Assembly: GCA_021798795.1 (NCBI GenBank)
Contig: JAJZBR010000009.1
Location: forward strand, 1-33,548
Reading direction: 5' to 3'
Length of the DNA stretch: 33,548 bases
Source of the DNA: Pseudomonadota bacterium
Lineage (GTDB): Bacteria > Pseudomonadota > Gammaproteobacteria > JAKAQQ01
Shown here piece after piece: positions 18,904 through 28,998 of the stretch; positions within the stretch are counted from its first letter, which is position 1, and every line of letters begins with the position of its first letter. A program made the position numbers and the translations under genes. The notes below the pieces were generated by a model, which was given only the letters and a program-made list of their open reading frames with translations, was not told the origin of the DNA and did not search any database.

Positions 18904-19436
18904 GCCGAACCCTGGCCCGACCGTATGCCCGGGCGGCTTTCGAGGTTGCACAAGCCGGAAATCGGCTGGAGCCTTGGGAGCAGTTTTTGGCCAGCTTATC
19001 CCGGATCCTCGCCCATTCCATGGTCTCCCGGATCCTCGCCCATCCAAGGATGGATCAGAGTGAACGGGTCGAGATCGTGACACTCGCCTTGGGCAAGGGG
19101 TTGGATCCGGAGGAGCACAACTTCATCCTGCTGCTCGTCCAGCACGACCGGCTCACGGTTGTGGCCGACATCGCAACCGAGTATCAGATCCTCAAGATGC
19201 GTGCTCAATCCATGATCGAATGCCTGCTCACGACCGCGGTTCCGCTTGACGAGCAGGCGAGACAGACCTGGATCACGCGGCTTGCGGCGCGATTCAACCG
19301 GAACGTCCATCTGCTCTGCCGGACGGATCCGGAACTTTTGGGGGGCGCCGAACTACGGGTTGGCGACCATGTCTGGGATGCATCGATCCGTGGCCAGATC
19401 GACCGTTTATCCCGTCTTTTAACTGCACGCATATAG
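18900..19436 (+). CDS. atpH: ATP synthase F1 subunit delta
   Basis: Subunit delta links the peripheral stalk to the top of F1. The N-terminal LARPYARAAFEVA signature and the C-terminal LLGGAELRVGDHVWDASIRGQIDRL region identify it. The length of 178 residues matches E. coli AtpH (177). An 18-base perfect direct repeat (18999-19016 and 19026-19043) encodes SRILAH twice, but overall length is not increased. Start overlaps the atpF stop. Confidence 0.96.
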   Translation: MSRTLARPYARAAFEVAQAGNRLEPWEQFLASLSRILAHSMVSRILAHPRMDQSERVEIVTLALGKGLDPEEHNFILLLVQHDRLTVVADIATEYQILKMRAQSMIECLLTTAVPLDEQARQTWITRLAARFNRNVHLLCRTDPELLGGAELRVGDHVWDASIRGQIDRLSRLLTARI

Positions 19437-19448
19437 AGGTGGATTGGA

Positions 19449-21002
19449 ATGAGTGAGATTCGAGATCTCAGCCCGGCTGAAATCAGCTCTGTGCTCAGGG
19501 CACGGATTCAGAAGTTCGAGGCAGGTGTCGCGGAACGGGAGGTCGGAACCATTGTGAGTGTGGCGGATGGGATCGTCCGCGTTTATGGATTGAGCGGTGT
19601 CCGCTACGGTGAAATGCTCGAGTTCGCGGACGGCACATTCGGTCTCGCGCTCAATCTCGAACGCGATTCAGTGGGTGCGGTGGTGCTCGGCGCCTACGCA
19701 CAACTCACCGAAGGCCAGGAGGTCAAGGCAACCGGACGCATCCTTGAGGTTCCCGTTGGCCCCGAACTCCTCGGGCGCGTCGTCAATCCCCTGGGGCAAC
19801 CACTGGATGGCGGAGGGGTGGTCACCACGGCCAAGACCGCACCGATCGAAAAAGTCGCCCCCGGCGTCATCGCCCGGCAGTCCGTTTCCCAGCCGGTCCA
19901 GACCGGGCTCAAGGCCATCGATGCCATGGTTCCGATCGGGCGCGGACAGCGCGAACTCATCATCGGTGACCGGCAGACCGGGAAAACCGCGCTGGCCGTC
20001 GATGCCATCATCAACCAGCGCACGACCGGCCTCCATTGCATTTATGTCGCCATTGGCCAGAAGTCTTCAGGTGTGGCCCGGGTCGTACGCAAACTGGAGG
20101 AACATGACGTTCTCAAGCGCACGATCATCGTTGCGGCCACGGCAGCGGAAACCGCTGCGCTTCAGTTCATTGCCCCCTATGCCGGCTGTGCCATGGGCGA
20201 ATATTTCCGTGATCGCGGCGAAGATGCCCTGATCATTTATGACGATCTGACGAAGCATGCCTGGGCGTATCGACAAATCTCGCTCTTGTTGCGTCGCCCC
20301 CCTGGCCGCGAAGCCTATCCTGGCGACGTCTTCTATCTCCATTCACGGCTCTTGGAACGTGCGGCGCGCCTCAATGCGGAGGAGGTGAGCCGTAGGACCG
20401 GGGGGGCGGTTCGGGGTCAGACGGGTTCTCTCACGGCGCTTCCCATTATCGAAACCCAGGCAGGCGACGTGTCGGCATTCATTCCGACCAATGTGATCTC
20501 GATAACGGACGGACAAATTTATCTCGAGAACGACCTGTTCAACGCCGGGATCCGCCCCGCCATCAATGCCGGGCTTTCGGTCTCGCGAGTGGGCGGGGCG
20601 GCCCAAACCAAGATCATCAAGAAACTCGGTGGAGGCGTGCGGTTTGCACTGGCCCAGTATCGCGAACTCGCAGCCTTTTCCCAGTTTGCCTCCGAGCTCG
20701 ACGAGATCACCCGCAGGCAGCTCGAACGGGGACGGCGGGTGACCGAGCTCATGAAGCAGAAACAATACAGTCCCTTGTCGATCGCGGACATGGCCATTTC
20801 ACTCTACGCTGTGAACGAGGGAGATCTGGACACCGTCGAGATCCCGTCCATCGGTGAGTTCGAATCTGCGCTGCATGATTTTTTCCGATCCGAAGATCCC
20901 GCTCTCTTCGCCCGGATCAACGAGAGCGGTGATTACAACGATGAAATTGCCGCAGGCATGCGGCGGGTCATCGATGCCTACCGCAAACAGACGGGGCACT
21001 GA
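19449..21002 (+). CDS. atpA: ATP synthase F1 subunit alpha
   Basis: Subunit alpha forms the non-catalytic nucleotide sites of the F1 hexamer. The P-loop GDRQTGKT is at residues 173-180. The family segment [17 protein letters not shown] follows in the C-terminal third. The length of 517 residues is close to E. coli AtpA (513). A ribosome binding site AGAGG lies just before ATG 19449, 12 bases after atpH. Confidence 0.98.
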   Translation: MSEIRDLSPAEISSVLRARIQKFEAGVAEREVGTIVSVADGIVRVYGLSGVRYGEMLEFADGTFGLALNLERDSVGAVVLGAYAQLTEGQEVKATGRILEVPVGPELLGRVVNPLGQPLDGGGVVTTAKTAPIEKVAPGVIARQSVSQPVQTGLKAIDAMVPIGRGQRELIIGDRQTGKTALAVDAIINQRTTGLHCIYVAIGQKSSGVARVVRKLEEHDVLKRTIIVAATAAETAALQFIAPYAGCAMGEYFRDRGEDALIIYDDLTKHAWAYRQISLLLRRPPGREAYPGDVFYLHSRLLERAARLNAEEVSRRTGGAVRGQTGSLTALPIIETQAGDVSAFIPTNVISITDGQIYLENDLFNAGIRPAINAGLSVSRVGGAAQTKIIKKLGGGVRFALAQYRELAAFSQFASELDEITRRQLERGRRVTELMKQKQYSPLSIADMAISLYAVNEGDLDTVEIPSIGEFESALHDFFRSEDPALFARINESGDYNDEIAAGMRRVIDAYRKQTGH

Positions 21003-21007
21003 CGACG

Positions 21008-23285
<2,278 letters not shown>

Positions 23286-23291
23286 ACTCAG

Positions 23292-23717
23292 ATGACGATG
23301 GTCATGCGGGTGGATGTCGTGAGTCTCGAGGCCTCGATCTTTACAGGGGAGGCGGAGATGGTTTTTGCGCCCGCAGAGAATGGTGAGGTCGGAATCGCCC
23401 CCCGGCATGCACCCTTACTCACGCGGCTCAAGCCCGGCGAACTCAGGATCCAGATGCCGGGGGAAACCCTGTCGTTTTTCATCTCGGGCGGCATTCTCGA
23501 AGTCCAGCCCAACCAGGTCACGGTTCTGACCCAGACCTCGATCCGCACCGATGCGATCGACGAGGCGCGAACGCTCGAGGCCAAACTTCAGGCGGAAGCC
23601 GCACTCGCTACGGACCGGGAAGCGGTCGATGTTGCCCGCGCGGAAGCTGAGTTGTTAGAGATGAGTGAAAGACTTCGGGTTCTCGAACGGGCTCGCAAAC
23701 GCGGTCAGCTCAAATGA
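23292..23717 (+). CDS. atpC: ATP synthase F1 subunit epsilon
   Basis: Subunit epsilon is part of the rotor and inhibits ATP hydrolysis. The protein shows the N-terminal beta-sandwich with GEVGIAPRHAPLLTRLKPG and a C-terminal two-helix hairpin rich in Ala, Glu and Arg. The length of 141 residues matches E. coli (139). ATG codons at 23292, 23298 and 23304 are all possible starts. Confidence 0.95.
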   Translation: MTMVMRVDVVSLEASIFTGEAEMVFAPAENGEVGIAPRHAPLLTRLKPGELRIQMPGETLSFFISGGILEVQPNQVTVLTQTSIRTDAIDEARTLEAKLQAEAALATDREAVDVARAEAELLEMSERLRVLERARKRGQLK

Positions 23718-23754
23718 CCCGCAAAAGCCGGATGGAGCGGCCACTCGTCTAGGG

Positions 23755-25137
23755 ATGCGTGGGGTCCCGGATCGCCCGCTCATCGTGATTCTGGCTGCTG
23801 GTGCCGGCACGCGCATGCGATCGAGGCACCCCAAAGTGCTTCATGAACTCGCCGGTCGCCCGCTTCTCGGATGGGTCATCGAGACGGCGAGAAGCCTCGA
23901 CCCGGCTCAAATCCGGGTCGTGATCGGATCCGGGAGCCAGGCGGTCCGGGATGCTTTCCCCGATGCAGACCTCCACTTTGTCGATCAAGGCAAGCCTCTC
24001 GGAACCGGGCATGCCGTTCGGACGGCGCTGACCGGGGTCCGGGGCAATCCCCGGGTGCTCGTTCTGTACGGGGATGTTCCCCTGCTTCCTCAGGAGGAGC
24101 TCCGGGCACTCATCGCTGCCGCACAACCCGGACAGCTGGCCCTATTGACTGCCGAGCGGGATGAACCCCAAGGCTATGGCCGGATTCTCCGCGATGAACG
24201 GGGGGGTATCCGAGCGATCGTTGAACAGGCGGATCTCGCGGATTCCCCAATAGAGGCCATCCGGGAAATCAATACCGGGATCCTTGCCGCATCGGCCGAC
24301 GATCTTGCCTCTCTTCTCCCCCGGATCCAAAACGACAACGCCCAAGGGGAGTATTACCTGACCGATCTCGTCGCCCTGGCGCTCGCTGCCGGACTCGTTG
24401 TGACCACCCATCGTGCGAGGGATTCCGATCTCGCCCTCGGAATCAACCGGGCCTCAGATCTTGCCCGAGCCGAGAGGAAGATCCGCCTGCGCATCGTGGA
24501 AGATCTCCTCAACCAAGGCGTCCGGATCCGTGATCCGGACCGGTTCGATTTGCGCGGCACACTCGAGGCGGGCGCTGATGTGGCGATCGATGTTGGCGTC
24601 GTATTCGAGGGAGCGATCCATCTGGGAGAGGGGGTGCGTATCGGTCCTTACTGTGTGCTTCGGGATGTTGAACTGGGCGAGGGAAGCGAAGTGTATTCCC
24701 ACTGCGTCCTTGAGGGGGTCAAGACCGGAAAGGGAGTCCGGATCGGGCCCTTTGCCCGCATCCGCCCCGAAACCTCGCTGGGTGAGGGCGATCGGATTGG
24801 AAACTTCGTCGAGATCAAAAACACGCGCATGGGCGCGGACAGCAAAGCCAATCATCTCGCCTATGTCGGGGATGCCGATGTCGGCAGCGCGGTCAATCTG
24901 GGTGCGGGGGTCATTACCGTCAACTACGATGGCGAGAACAAACACCGGACGGTGATCGAAGACGAAGTGATGATTGGCTGTGATGTCCAGCTGGTTGCGC
25001 CGGTGACCATCGGGCGGGGCGCCTTCATTGGTGCCGGATCGACCATCGTGCGCGATGCACCCGCCGGTGGACTCACGCTCGCGCGGAGCGACCAGAAAAC
25101 GATTCCGGACTGGAAACGTCCGGGCCGCAAGGACTGA
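23755..25137 (+). CDS. glmU: Bifunctional UDP-GlcNAc pyrophosphorylase / GlcN-1-P acetyltransferase GlmU
   Basis: GlmU acetylates glucosamine-1-phosphate and then transfers UMP, making UDP-GlcNAc for peptidoglycan and lipopolysaccharide. The N-terminal uridyltransferase domain begins with ILAAGAGTRMRSRHPKVLH (residues 12-30). The C-terminal left-handed beta-helix shows hexapeptide repeats, including GDADVGSAVNLGAGVITVNYDG. From ATG 23755 the length is 460 residues, close to E. coli (456). The frame is open upstream to 23665 but overlaps atpC there; no clear ribosome binding site is visible, so reinitiation after atpC is possible. Confidence 0.96.
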   Translation: MRGVPDRPLIVILAAGAGTRMRSRHPKVLHELAGRPLLGWVIETARSLDPAQIRVVIGSGSQAVRDAFPDADLHFVDQGKPLGTGHAVRTALTGVRGNPRVLVLYGDVPLLPQEELRALIAAAQPGQLALLTAERDEPQGYGRILRDERGGIRAIVEQADLADSPIEAIREINTGILAASADDLASLLPRIQNDNAQGEYYLTDLVALALAAGLVVTTHRARDSDLALGINRASDLARAERKIRLRIVEDLLNQGVRIRDPDRFDLRGTLEAGADVAIDVGVVFEGAIHLGEGVRIGPYCVLRDVELGEGSEVYSHCVLEGVKTGKGVRIGPFARIRPETSLGEGDRIGNFVEIKNTRMGADSKANHLAYVGDADVGSAVNLGAGVITVNYDGENKHRTVIEDEVMIGCDVQLVAPVTIGRGAFIGAGSTIVRDAPAGGLTLARSDQKTIPDWKRPGRKD

Positions 25138-25142
25138 TTCGG

Positions 25143-26993
25143 GTGTGCGGGATCATCGGCGCGCTGGGGCGAACCGATATCGTCCCCACCCTTCTCGAAG
25201 GCCTCCGACGTCTCGAATACCGGGGGTATGATTCGGCCGGGCTCGCGCTCATCAACGAACCGGGCGAACTCGTTCGCAGACGTCAGATGGGCAAGGTCGC
25301 GAACCTCGCCCAGATGATCCAAGACGAGAATCTCAGAGCCACCGTCGGGATTGCGCACACGCGCTGGGCCACTCATGGCGCACCATCCGAATCGAATGCC
25401 CATCCCCATCTTTCGCAGGGGATCGCACTCGTGCACAACGGCATCATCGAAAACTACCTCCTCCTCCGGGAGGAGCTCGAGGGCAAGGGATACCGGTTCG
25501 AATCTGACACCGATACCGAAGTTGTGGTTCATCTCATCCACGACATCCGGAAAACCCAGGCCGATCTCCGTTCCACACTCGCTCAGGTTCACAAGCGGCT
25601 GGAAGGTGCCTATGCCCTGGTCGCTATGGACGCAAGGGAGCCGGATGTTCTGGTGGCCGTCCGCATGGGCTGCCCGATGGCGGTGGGGTTCGGATCCGAA
25701 GCGACGTTTGTCGCCTCCGATGTCGCAGCGCTCCTGCCCTGGACGCAAGAGTTCTTGTTCCTCGAAGACGGGGAAGTCGTCGCCATCCGTGCCCCCGGCG
25801 AAGGAAGGGTTGCCTCACGGATTTGGGACCGGGAAGGCAGGCCCGTCGCACGGATGTCCGTACACTCGTCGTTATCACCGGATGCAGCCGATCGCGGCAC
25901 CTATCCGCACTTTATGCTCAAGGAAATCCACGAACAGCCCCGCGCGGTGAGCGAATCCCTGGAACAGCGCATGACCCGCGAACATGTGCTCATCGAGGCG
26001 TTGGGTCCCGTGGCCGCGAACGTTTTACCCCATGTAGAGGCCATTCATCTGGTCGCCTGTGGATCGAGTTTTCATGCCGGACTCCTCGCGCGTATCTGGA
26101 TCGAGCGATTGGCCGGCCTCCCCGCTTCGGTCGAAGTGGCCAGTGAATACCGATACCGGGAGGTGGCCGTTCCGGATCACTGCCTCTTCATCTGCATCTC
26201 CCAGTCCGGTGAAACCGCGGATACGCTCGCCGCCTTGCGACGCGCGCGGACGCTGCCCTATATTGGGCAGTTGTCTGTCTGCAACGTTCCGGAAAGCGCG
26301 ATGATGCGGGAATCTCCGCTCCGGCTTCTGACCCGCGCAGGTCCGGAAGTCGGGGTGGCGTCGACCAAGGCTTTCGTCACCCAGCTCACGGTTCTGCTTC
26401 TTCTGAGTTTGATGCTTGCCAAGGCTCGCCATCGTCTTGACCCGGATGCGGAGAAGCGGGCAGTTGAGGCGCTCCATCATCTACCGCTTCTCGCAGAGCA
26501 GATGCTCGGCCTCGATGCCGAAGTCGCGTCGATGGCTTGCGATCTCACGACGTATGATCATGTTCTGTTCATTGCACGGGGAGACCATTATCCGATTGCT
26601 CTCGAGGGTGCGCTCAAGCTCAAGGAGATTTCCTACATTCACGCGGAAAGTTACCCGGCCGGCGAACTCAAGCACGGTCCCCTCGCGCTGATCGACAGTC
26701 GCATGGCCGTGATCGCGCTGCAACCGGCCAACGAGATCGCGAGCAAGCTCCATTCGAATCTCGAAGTGATCCGGGCACGAGGCGGTCATCTGTATCTGTT
26801 TACAGACCCCGGGCTTGAGAAGCGGGCGGCAAGTAACCGCCGAGTCGTCACGTTGCCTGAGGTGCCCCCTCCTCTACTTTCCCCGATCGCCTATACCATT
26901 CCGCTTCAGCTCCTCGCATACCACGTTGCCATCCTCAGGGGGACGGATGTCGACCAGCCCCGCAATCTCGCAAAATCTGTCACGGTCGAGTAG
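25143..26993 (+). CDS. glmS: Glutamine-fructose-6-phosphate aminotransferase GlmS
   Basis: GlmS makes glucosamine-6-phosphate from fructose-6-phosphate and glutamine, the entry to amino-sugar synthesis. The N-terminal glutaminase domain begins CGIIGALGR, with the nucleophilic cysteine directly after the start residue and RLEYRGYDSAG following. Two sugar-isomerase (SIS) domains come next, with ISQSGETADTLAALR and ESYPAGELKHGPLALID, and the C-terminus is the conserved DQPRNLAKSVTVE. The length of 616 residues fits (E. coli 609). The GTG start is five bases after glmU. There is no glmS ribozyme in the short upstream gap. The 3' end is the usual attTn7 target, but no Tn7 end follows. Confidence 0.97.
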   Translation: MCGIIGALGRTDIVPTLLEGLRRLEYRGYDSAGLALINEPGELVRRRQMGKVANLAQMIQDENLRATVGIAHTRWATHGAPSESNAHPHLSQGIALVHNGIIENYLLLREELEGKGYRFESDTDTEVVVHLIHDIRKTQADLRSTLAQVHKRLEGAYALVAMDAREPDVLVAVRMGCPMAVGFGSEATFVASDVAALLPWTQEFLFLEDGEVVAIRAPGEGRVASRIWDREGRPVARMSVHSSLSPDAADRGTYPHFMLKEIHEQPRAVSESLEQRMTREHVLIEALGPVAANVLPHVEAIHLVACGSSFHAGLLARIWIERLAGLPASVEVASEYRYREVAVPDHCLFICISQSGETADTLAALRRARTLPYIGQLSVCNVPESAMMRESPLRLLTRAGPEVGVASTKAFVTQLTVLLLLSLMLAKARHRLDPDAEKRAVEALHHLPLLAEQMLGLDAEVASMACDLTTYDHVLFIARGDHYPIALEGALKLKEISYIHAESYPAGELKHGPLALIDSRMAVIALQPANEIASKLHSNLEVIRARGGHLYLFTDPGLEKRAASNRRVVTLPEVPPPLLSPIAYTIPLQLLAYHVAILRGTDVDQPRNLAKSVTVE

Positions 26994-27260
26994 GGGATAA
27001 ACCGCGACCCAGAGGAATTCCTCACCGCTCAGTTGAGGGTGATGCGGTCAACTCGACTCTCGTCTCCTGCTCCGGACTTCCTTGTGGCGAAGCCATTTCT
27101 TCTCAGGGAATACCCAGGAGATATTTCCTGGCCCCGCGGCGAGCCAGCCACGCCGTAGACAGCGCCTTTCTCTGTGACGAAACTGTCACGCTCGGGCAGG
27201 CACTACGGCCTGTACGATGACGATCCAGATCCACCGTGGTTGCCACGGCCCACGCAAACG
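26994..27260. other. Intergenic region after glmS, no gene seen
   Basis: This stretch separates the plus-strand core genes from the minus-strand accessory genes. It contains a 12-bp palindrome GAGGAATTCCTC (27012-27023), an inverted repeat GTGAC-6-GTCAC (27174-27189) and a hairpin CCGTGG-TTG-CCACGG (27234-27248), the last just downstream of the nucleotidyltransferase gene stop. None has a T-tract, so I do not call a terminator. No transposon end or convincing ORF is visible. Confidence 0.5.
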
Positions 27261-27791
27261 CTACGCCGAGCTTTTCGGGAGCAAATCCTCGAGCGCGTAC
27301 AGTGTCTTCTGTGGAAAGCGCCGCTGCGGATAATATTTCGTGATGATGCTGAGCGCATGGTCGTACGACCGAACGTCGAGAAAGCGTAGGAGGAAGCGTA
27401 CATCTTCTTCGTCGTGGAATTCCGCGCCAATACGCATCGCCAGGCATTTCATCGCGAGCAGATATTCTGGTTGCGCCGCCATCACGCGCAGGTGATCGAG
27501 CTCGAGGAAGGGCACGAATTCACCTTGGGCGCTCATGAAGCCCTTCACGGCGTCATTGAGCCAATGTGCATCGATACCAGCCTGGATGGCCGCGCGAGTC
27601 GCGGCCACACGGATTGCTTCGGCCGGCCGGAAGAAGGCATCGATATCCCTTGTGGAAGCACGCGCTCCGTACGCAAGGCACATGACCGCGCCACCCACGA
27701 GGTATACCTCGCCCGAGATATCGGCCCGCCGCAGCTCGTCATTCAGAAGCTCGAACAAGCGGCGGATATCCGTCTTGTTTAGCGAAGCCAT
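27261..27791 (-). CDS. DUF6036-type nucleotidyltransferase, probable toxin
   Basis: This 176-residue protein resembles the DUF6036 / AbiEii-like minimal nucleotidyltransferases. The core motif is present: GGA at 33-35, then TRDIDAFF with Asp49 and Asp51 as metal-binding acids, and the later PEYLLAMKCLAMR with Lys115. Relatives occur as toxins or abortive-infection effectors that may transfer nucleotides to RNA or protein. The start lies seven bases after the stop of the ribbon-helix-helix gene, indicating one operon with the DNA-binding partner first, the usual order for toxin-antitoxin modules. No HEPN protein is nearby. The toxin role and target are inferred from family and context. Confidence 0.7.
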   Translation of the reverse strand: MASLNKTDIRRLFELLNDELRRADISGEVYLVGGAVMCLAYGARASTRDIDAFFRPAEAIRVAATRAAIQAGIDAHWLNDAVKGFMSAQGEFVPFLELDHLRVMAAQPEYLLAMKCLAMRIGAEFHDEEDVRFLLRFLDVRSYDHALSIITKYYPQRRFPQKTLYALEDLLPKSSA

Positions 27792-27798
27792 TAGTGAT

Positions 27799-28296
27799 CT
27801 ACACCTGTTCCCCGACGCTTGAGTCGATGAAAATGTTGCGCCGGCGGAAGGGAGCCGGCGAGTGTGTCAGCAGGTACAGGCGCAGTGACGGAAGCGCGGA
27901 GCCGAATACCGGCTCCACCAGCGCCTCGCTCGCCCGAATCCACGCGGGCACCGGTAGTGCATACATGTCGCAAGCTGTCTCGATCATAGCTGCCACATAG
28001 TTGGCGAGGAACGGCTGGAGAGCGACCTTCGGAGCCTCTCTAACCGCCTGACGAAGCTCTGTGGCGGTGAACCTGCAGAGCAGCGAGTTGATCTCTGCAA
28101 GCGCGAAGGATGGCTCTGCGGGTCCGACCAGCGCGCCGACCGCCTCCTGAAACAGCGCCGAAGGAGCGGGCAGGACGCGGCGCAACACGTAGGCCGACAT
28201 ATCCATTCCCGCAAGCCGGGCTGCGCGACGGATTGCGGACTTTTCCTCCGTCGATACACGCAGTTGCAACTGCGAGAGTTTCGAGGTCTGCTTCAT
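27799..28296 (-). CDS. Ribbon-helix-helix protein, probable antitoxin and autorepressor
   Basis: This 165-residue protein begins with a ribbon-helix-helix-like segment (LQLRVSTEEKSAIRRAARLAG, residues 10-30, then MDMSAYVLRRVL), similar to DUF1778/TacA-type antitoxins. The C-terminal part of about 110 residues ends with a SPAPFRRRNIFIDSS stretch; I take this to be the toxin-contacting part, by analogy with antitoxins of similar layout. ATG at 28296 is chosen; an in-frame TTG at 28323 would lie inside the promoter. A -10 box ends six bases before this ATG, so the mRNA may be nearly leaderless. A perfect palindrome overlaps the -35, which fits autorepression. Confidence 0.65.
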   Translation of the reverse strand: MKQTSKLSQLQLRVSTEEKSAIRRAARLAGMDMSAYVLRRVLPAPSALFQEAVGALVGPAEPSFALAEINSLLCRFTATELRQAVREAPKVALQPFLANYVAAMIETACDMYALPVPAWIRASEALVEPVFGSALPSLRLYLLTHSPAPFRRRNIFIDSSVGEQV

Positions 28297-28302
28297 GTCC
28301 TG

Positions 28303-28331
28303 AGTATGGCAAGTGTCAATCAAAATGTCAA
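28303..28331 (-). promoter_or_regulatory. Sigma-70 promoter of the toxin-antitoxin operon
   Basis: Read on the minus strand, a perfect -35 TTGACA (28331-28326) is followed after exactly 17 bases by CATACT (28308-28303; four of six -10 bases). Transcription would start at about 28296-28297, at or next to the ATG. The -35 lies in the right end of a perfect palindrome, so a bound repressor would block polymerase. Confidence 0.65.
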
Positions 28332-28347
28332 TACATATGTATTGACA
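28326..28347. promoter_or_regulatory. 22-bp perfect palindromic operator
   Basis: The half-site TGTCAATACAT is followed directly by its reverse complement, giving a 22-bp palindrome without mismatch. A further TGTCAAT copy lies at 28314-28320, 12 bases from the first. The palindrome covers the -35 of the antitoxin promoter. Binding by the encoded ribbon-helix-helix protein is the natural inference. Confidence 0.65.
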
Positions 28348-28818
28348 GATTTCAAGCGCAGTCCGGGCGTGGAATCGGGCTTTCGGCGGAGCGTACCGCC
28401 TTGCACAGGCTCGATGCCCAAGGCAAGCCGATGTGATTGATTGCCGGGGGGGGCAGTGGGCGGCGGAGGTTCAAGCGACCGGTAAGGGACCCATAAAACA
28501 TTACGGCCTGGTCCCAACCCAGATGCCTTGCCGAGTCCGACATTCAAGCGGACCGCTGCATGATTTGTAGCGTCCGAAAAACCGTGAGCGCCTTCGATTT
28601 ATTGGGTAATGAGTTACTCAGCGGTCAGTAATATAGGCAACAGTTGGATGTTTGAAAAACGATCGAATCCGTGACGACTGGCGCGTCTCTAGCGATGTTT
28701 GGTCAATCATGGTCATCCTCCGGTTTCCAGACAAAAAGAGCGGATCGCCCTCAAAGACCCATGCTCGGACAAGACAGTAAAGGGACATTCGTCAGGCCCT
28801 TCTCGGGTCACAGGCATC

Positions 28819-28837
28819 GGCGAGGAAGATCCTCGCC
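28819..28837. repeat. Perfect 8-bp stem hairpin
   Basis: GGCGAGGA is followed after three bases (AGA) by TCCTCGCC. The stem is GC-rich and would be stable in RNA or single-stranded DNA. No T-tract follows on either strand, so it is not a classical terminator. Confidence 0.6.
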
Positions 28838-28844
28838 ATCAGGA

Positions 28845-28916
28845 ATTCCCGGCGACCGACAGGTCCAAGGAAAGACATTCATCGTCGGTCAGCATATGGG
28901 TCAGGACGCCGGGAAT
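28845..28916. repeat. Nested inverted repeats (10 bp outer, 7 bp inner)
   Basis: ATTCCCGGCG (28845-28854) is the exact reverse complement of CGCCGGGAAT (28907-28916). Directly inside, GACCGAC (28854-28860) matches GTCGGTC (28884-28890), sharing one base with the outer arm. The two stems would stack, with a 23-base apical loop and a 16-base bulge on the right side. It may be a structured RNA or a DNA site; neither is proven. Confidence 0.5.
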
Positions 28917-28998
28917 GCCCAACGGCATCAAGCACCTCTACGATGGGTCAACTGCTGTGTGTGTCAAACCCACCCAGGAGTACCTGACGTGGATATTA

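Larger units (their letters stand above)
28348..28998. other. 650-bp region without a convincing gene
   Basis: No ORF here looks like a known protein. A minus-strand frame from 28928 to 28713 stays open for 72 codons except for one TGA at 28839-28841; it could be a remnant of an unknown gene. A G8 run lies at 28446-28453. Strong inverted repeats lie at 28819-28916. TGAGTTACTCA, a short palindrome, is at 28610-28620. The region joins the toxin-antitoxin module to a permease gene lacking its C-terminal half, and may be a recombination scar. Confidence 0.5.

Noticed and set aside
18999-19043. 18-base perfect direct repeat inside atpH encoding SRILAH twice
   Set aside because: The protein has the normal family length and aligns without an insertion, so it is not a recent in-frame duplication that changes the gene; at most a local conversion.
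25130-25145. glmS ribozyme
   Set aside because: The glmU-glmS gap is only five bases, and the ribozyme is a Gram-positive feature.
26994-27100. Possible Tn7-type insertion downstream of glmS
   Set aside because: No TGT-type transposon end, no repeated Tns binding sites and no transposition genes are visible.
27103-27447. Minus-strand ORF of 114 codons overlapping the nucleotidyltransferase gene
   Set aside because: It overlaps a gene with clear motifs in another frame and shows no family features itself.
28454-28530. GGTTCAAGC resembling a tRNA T-loop
   Set aside because: No acceptor, D or anticodon stems can be formed around it.
28819-28837. Hairpin as a rho-independent terminator for the permease operon
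   Set aside because: No T-tract follows the stem on either strand.
28621-28930. Integron-type attC boundary motifs (GCCCAAC and GTTGGAT)
   Set aside because: The two motifs are not complementary partners in the right order or spacing, and no integrase is present.
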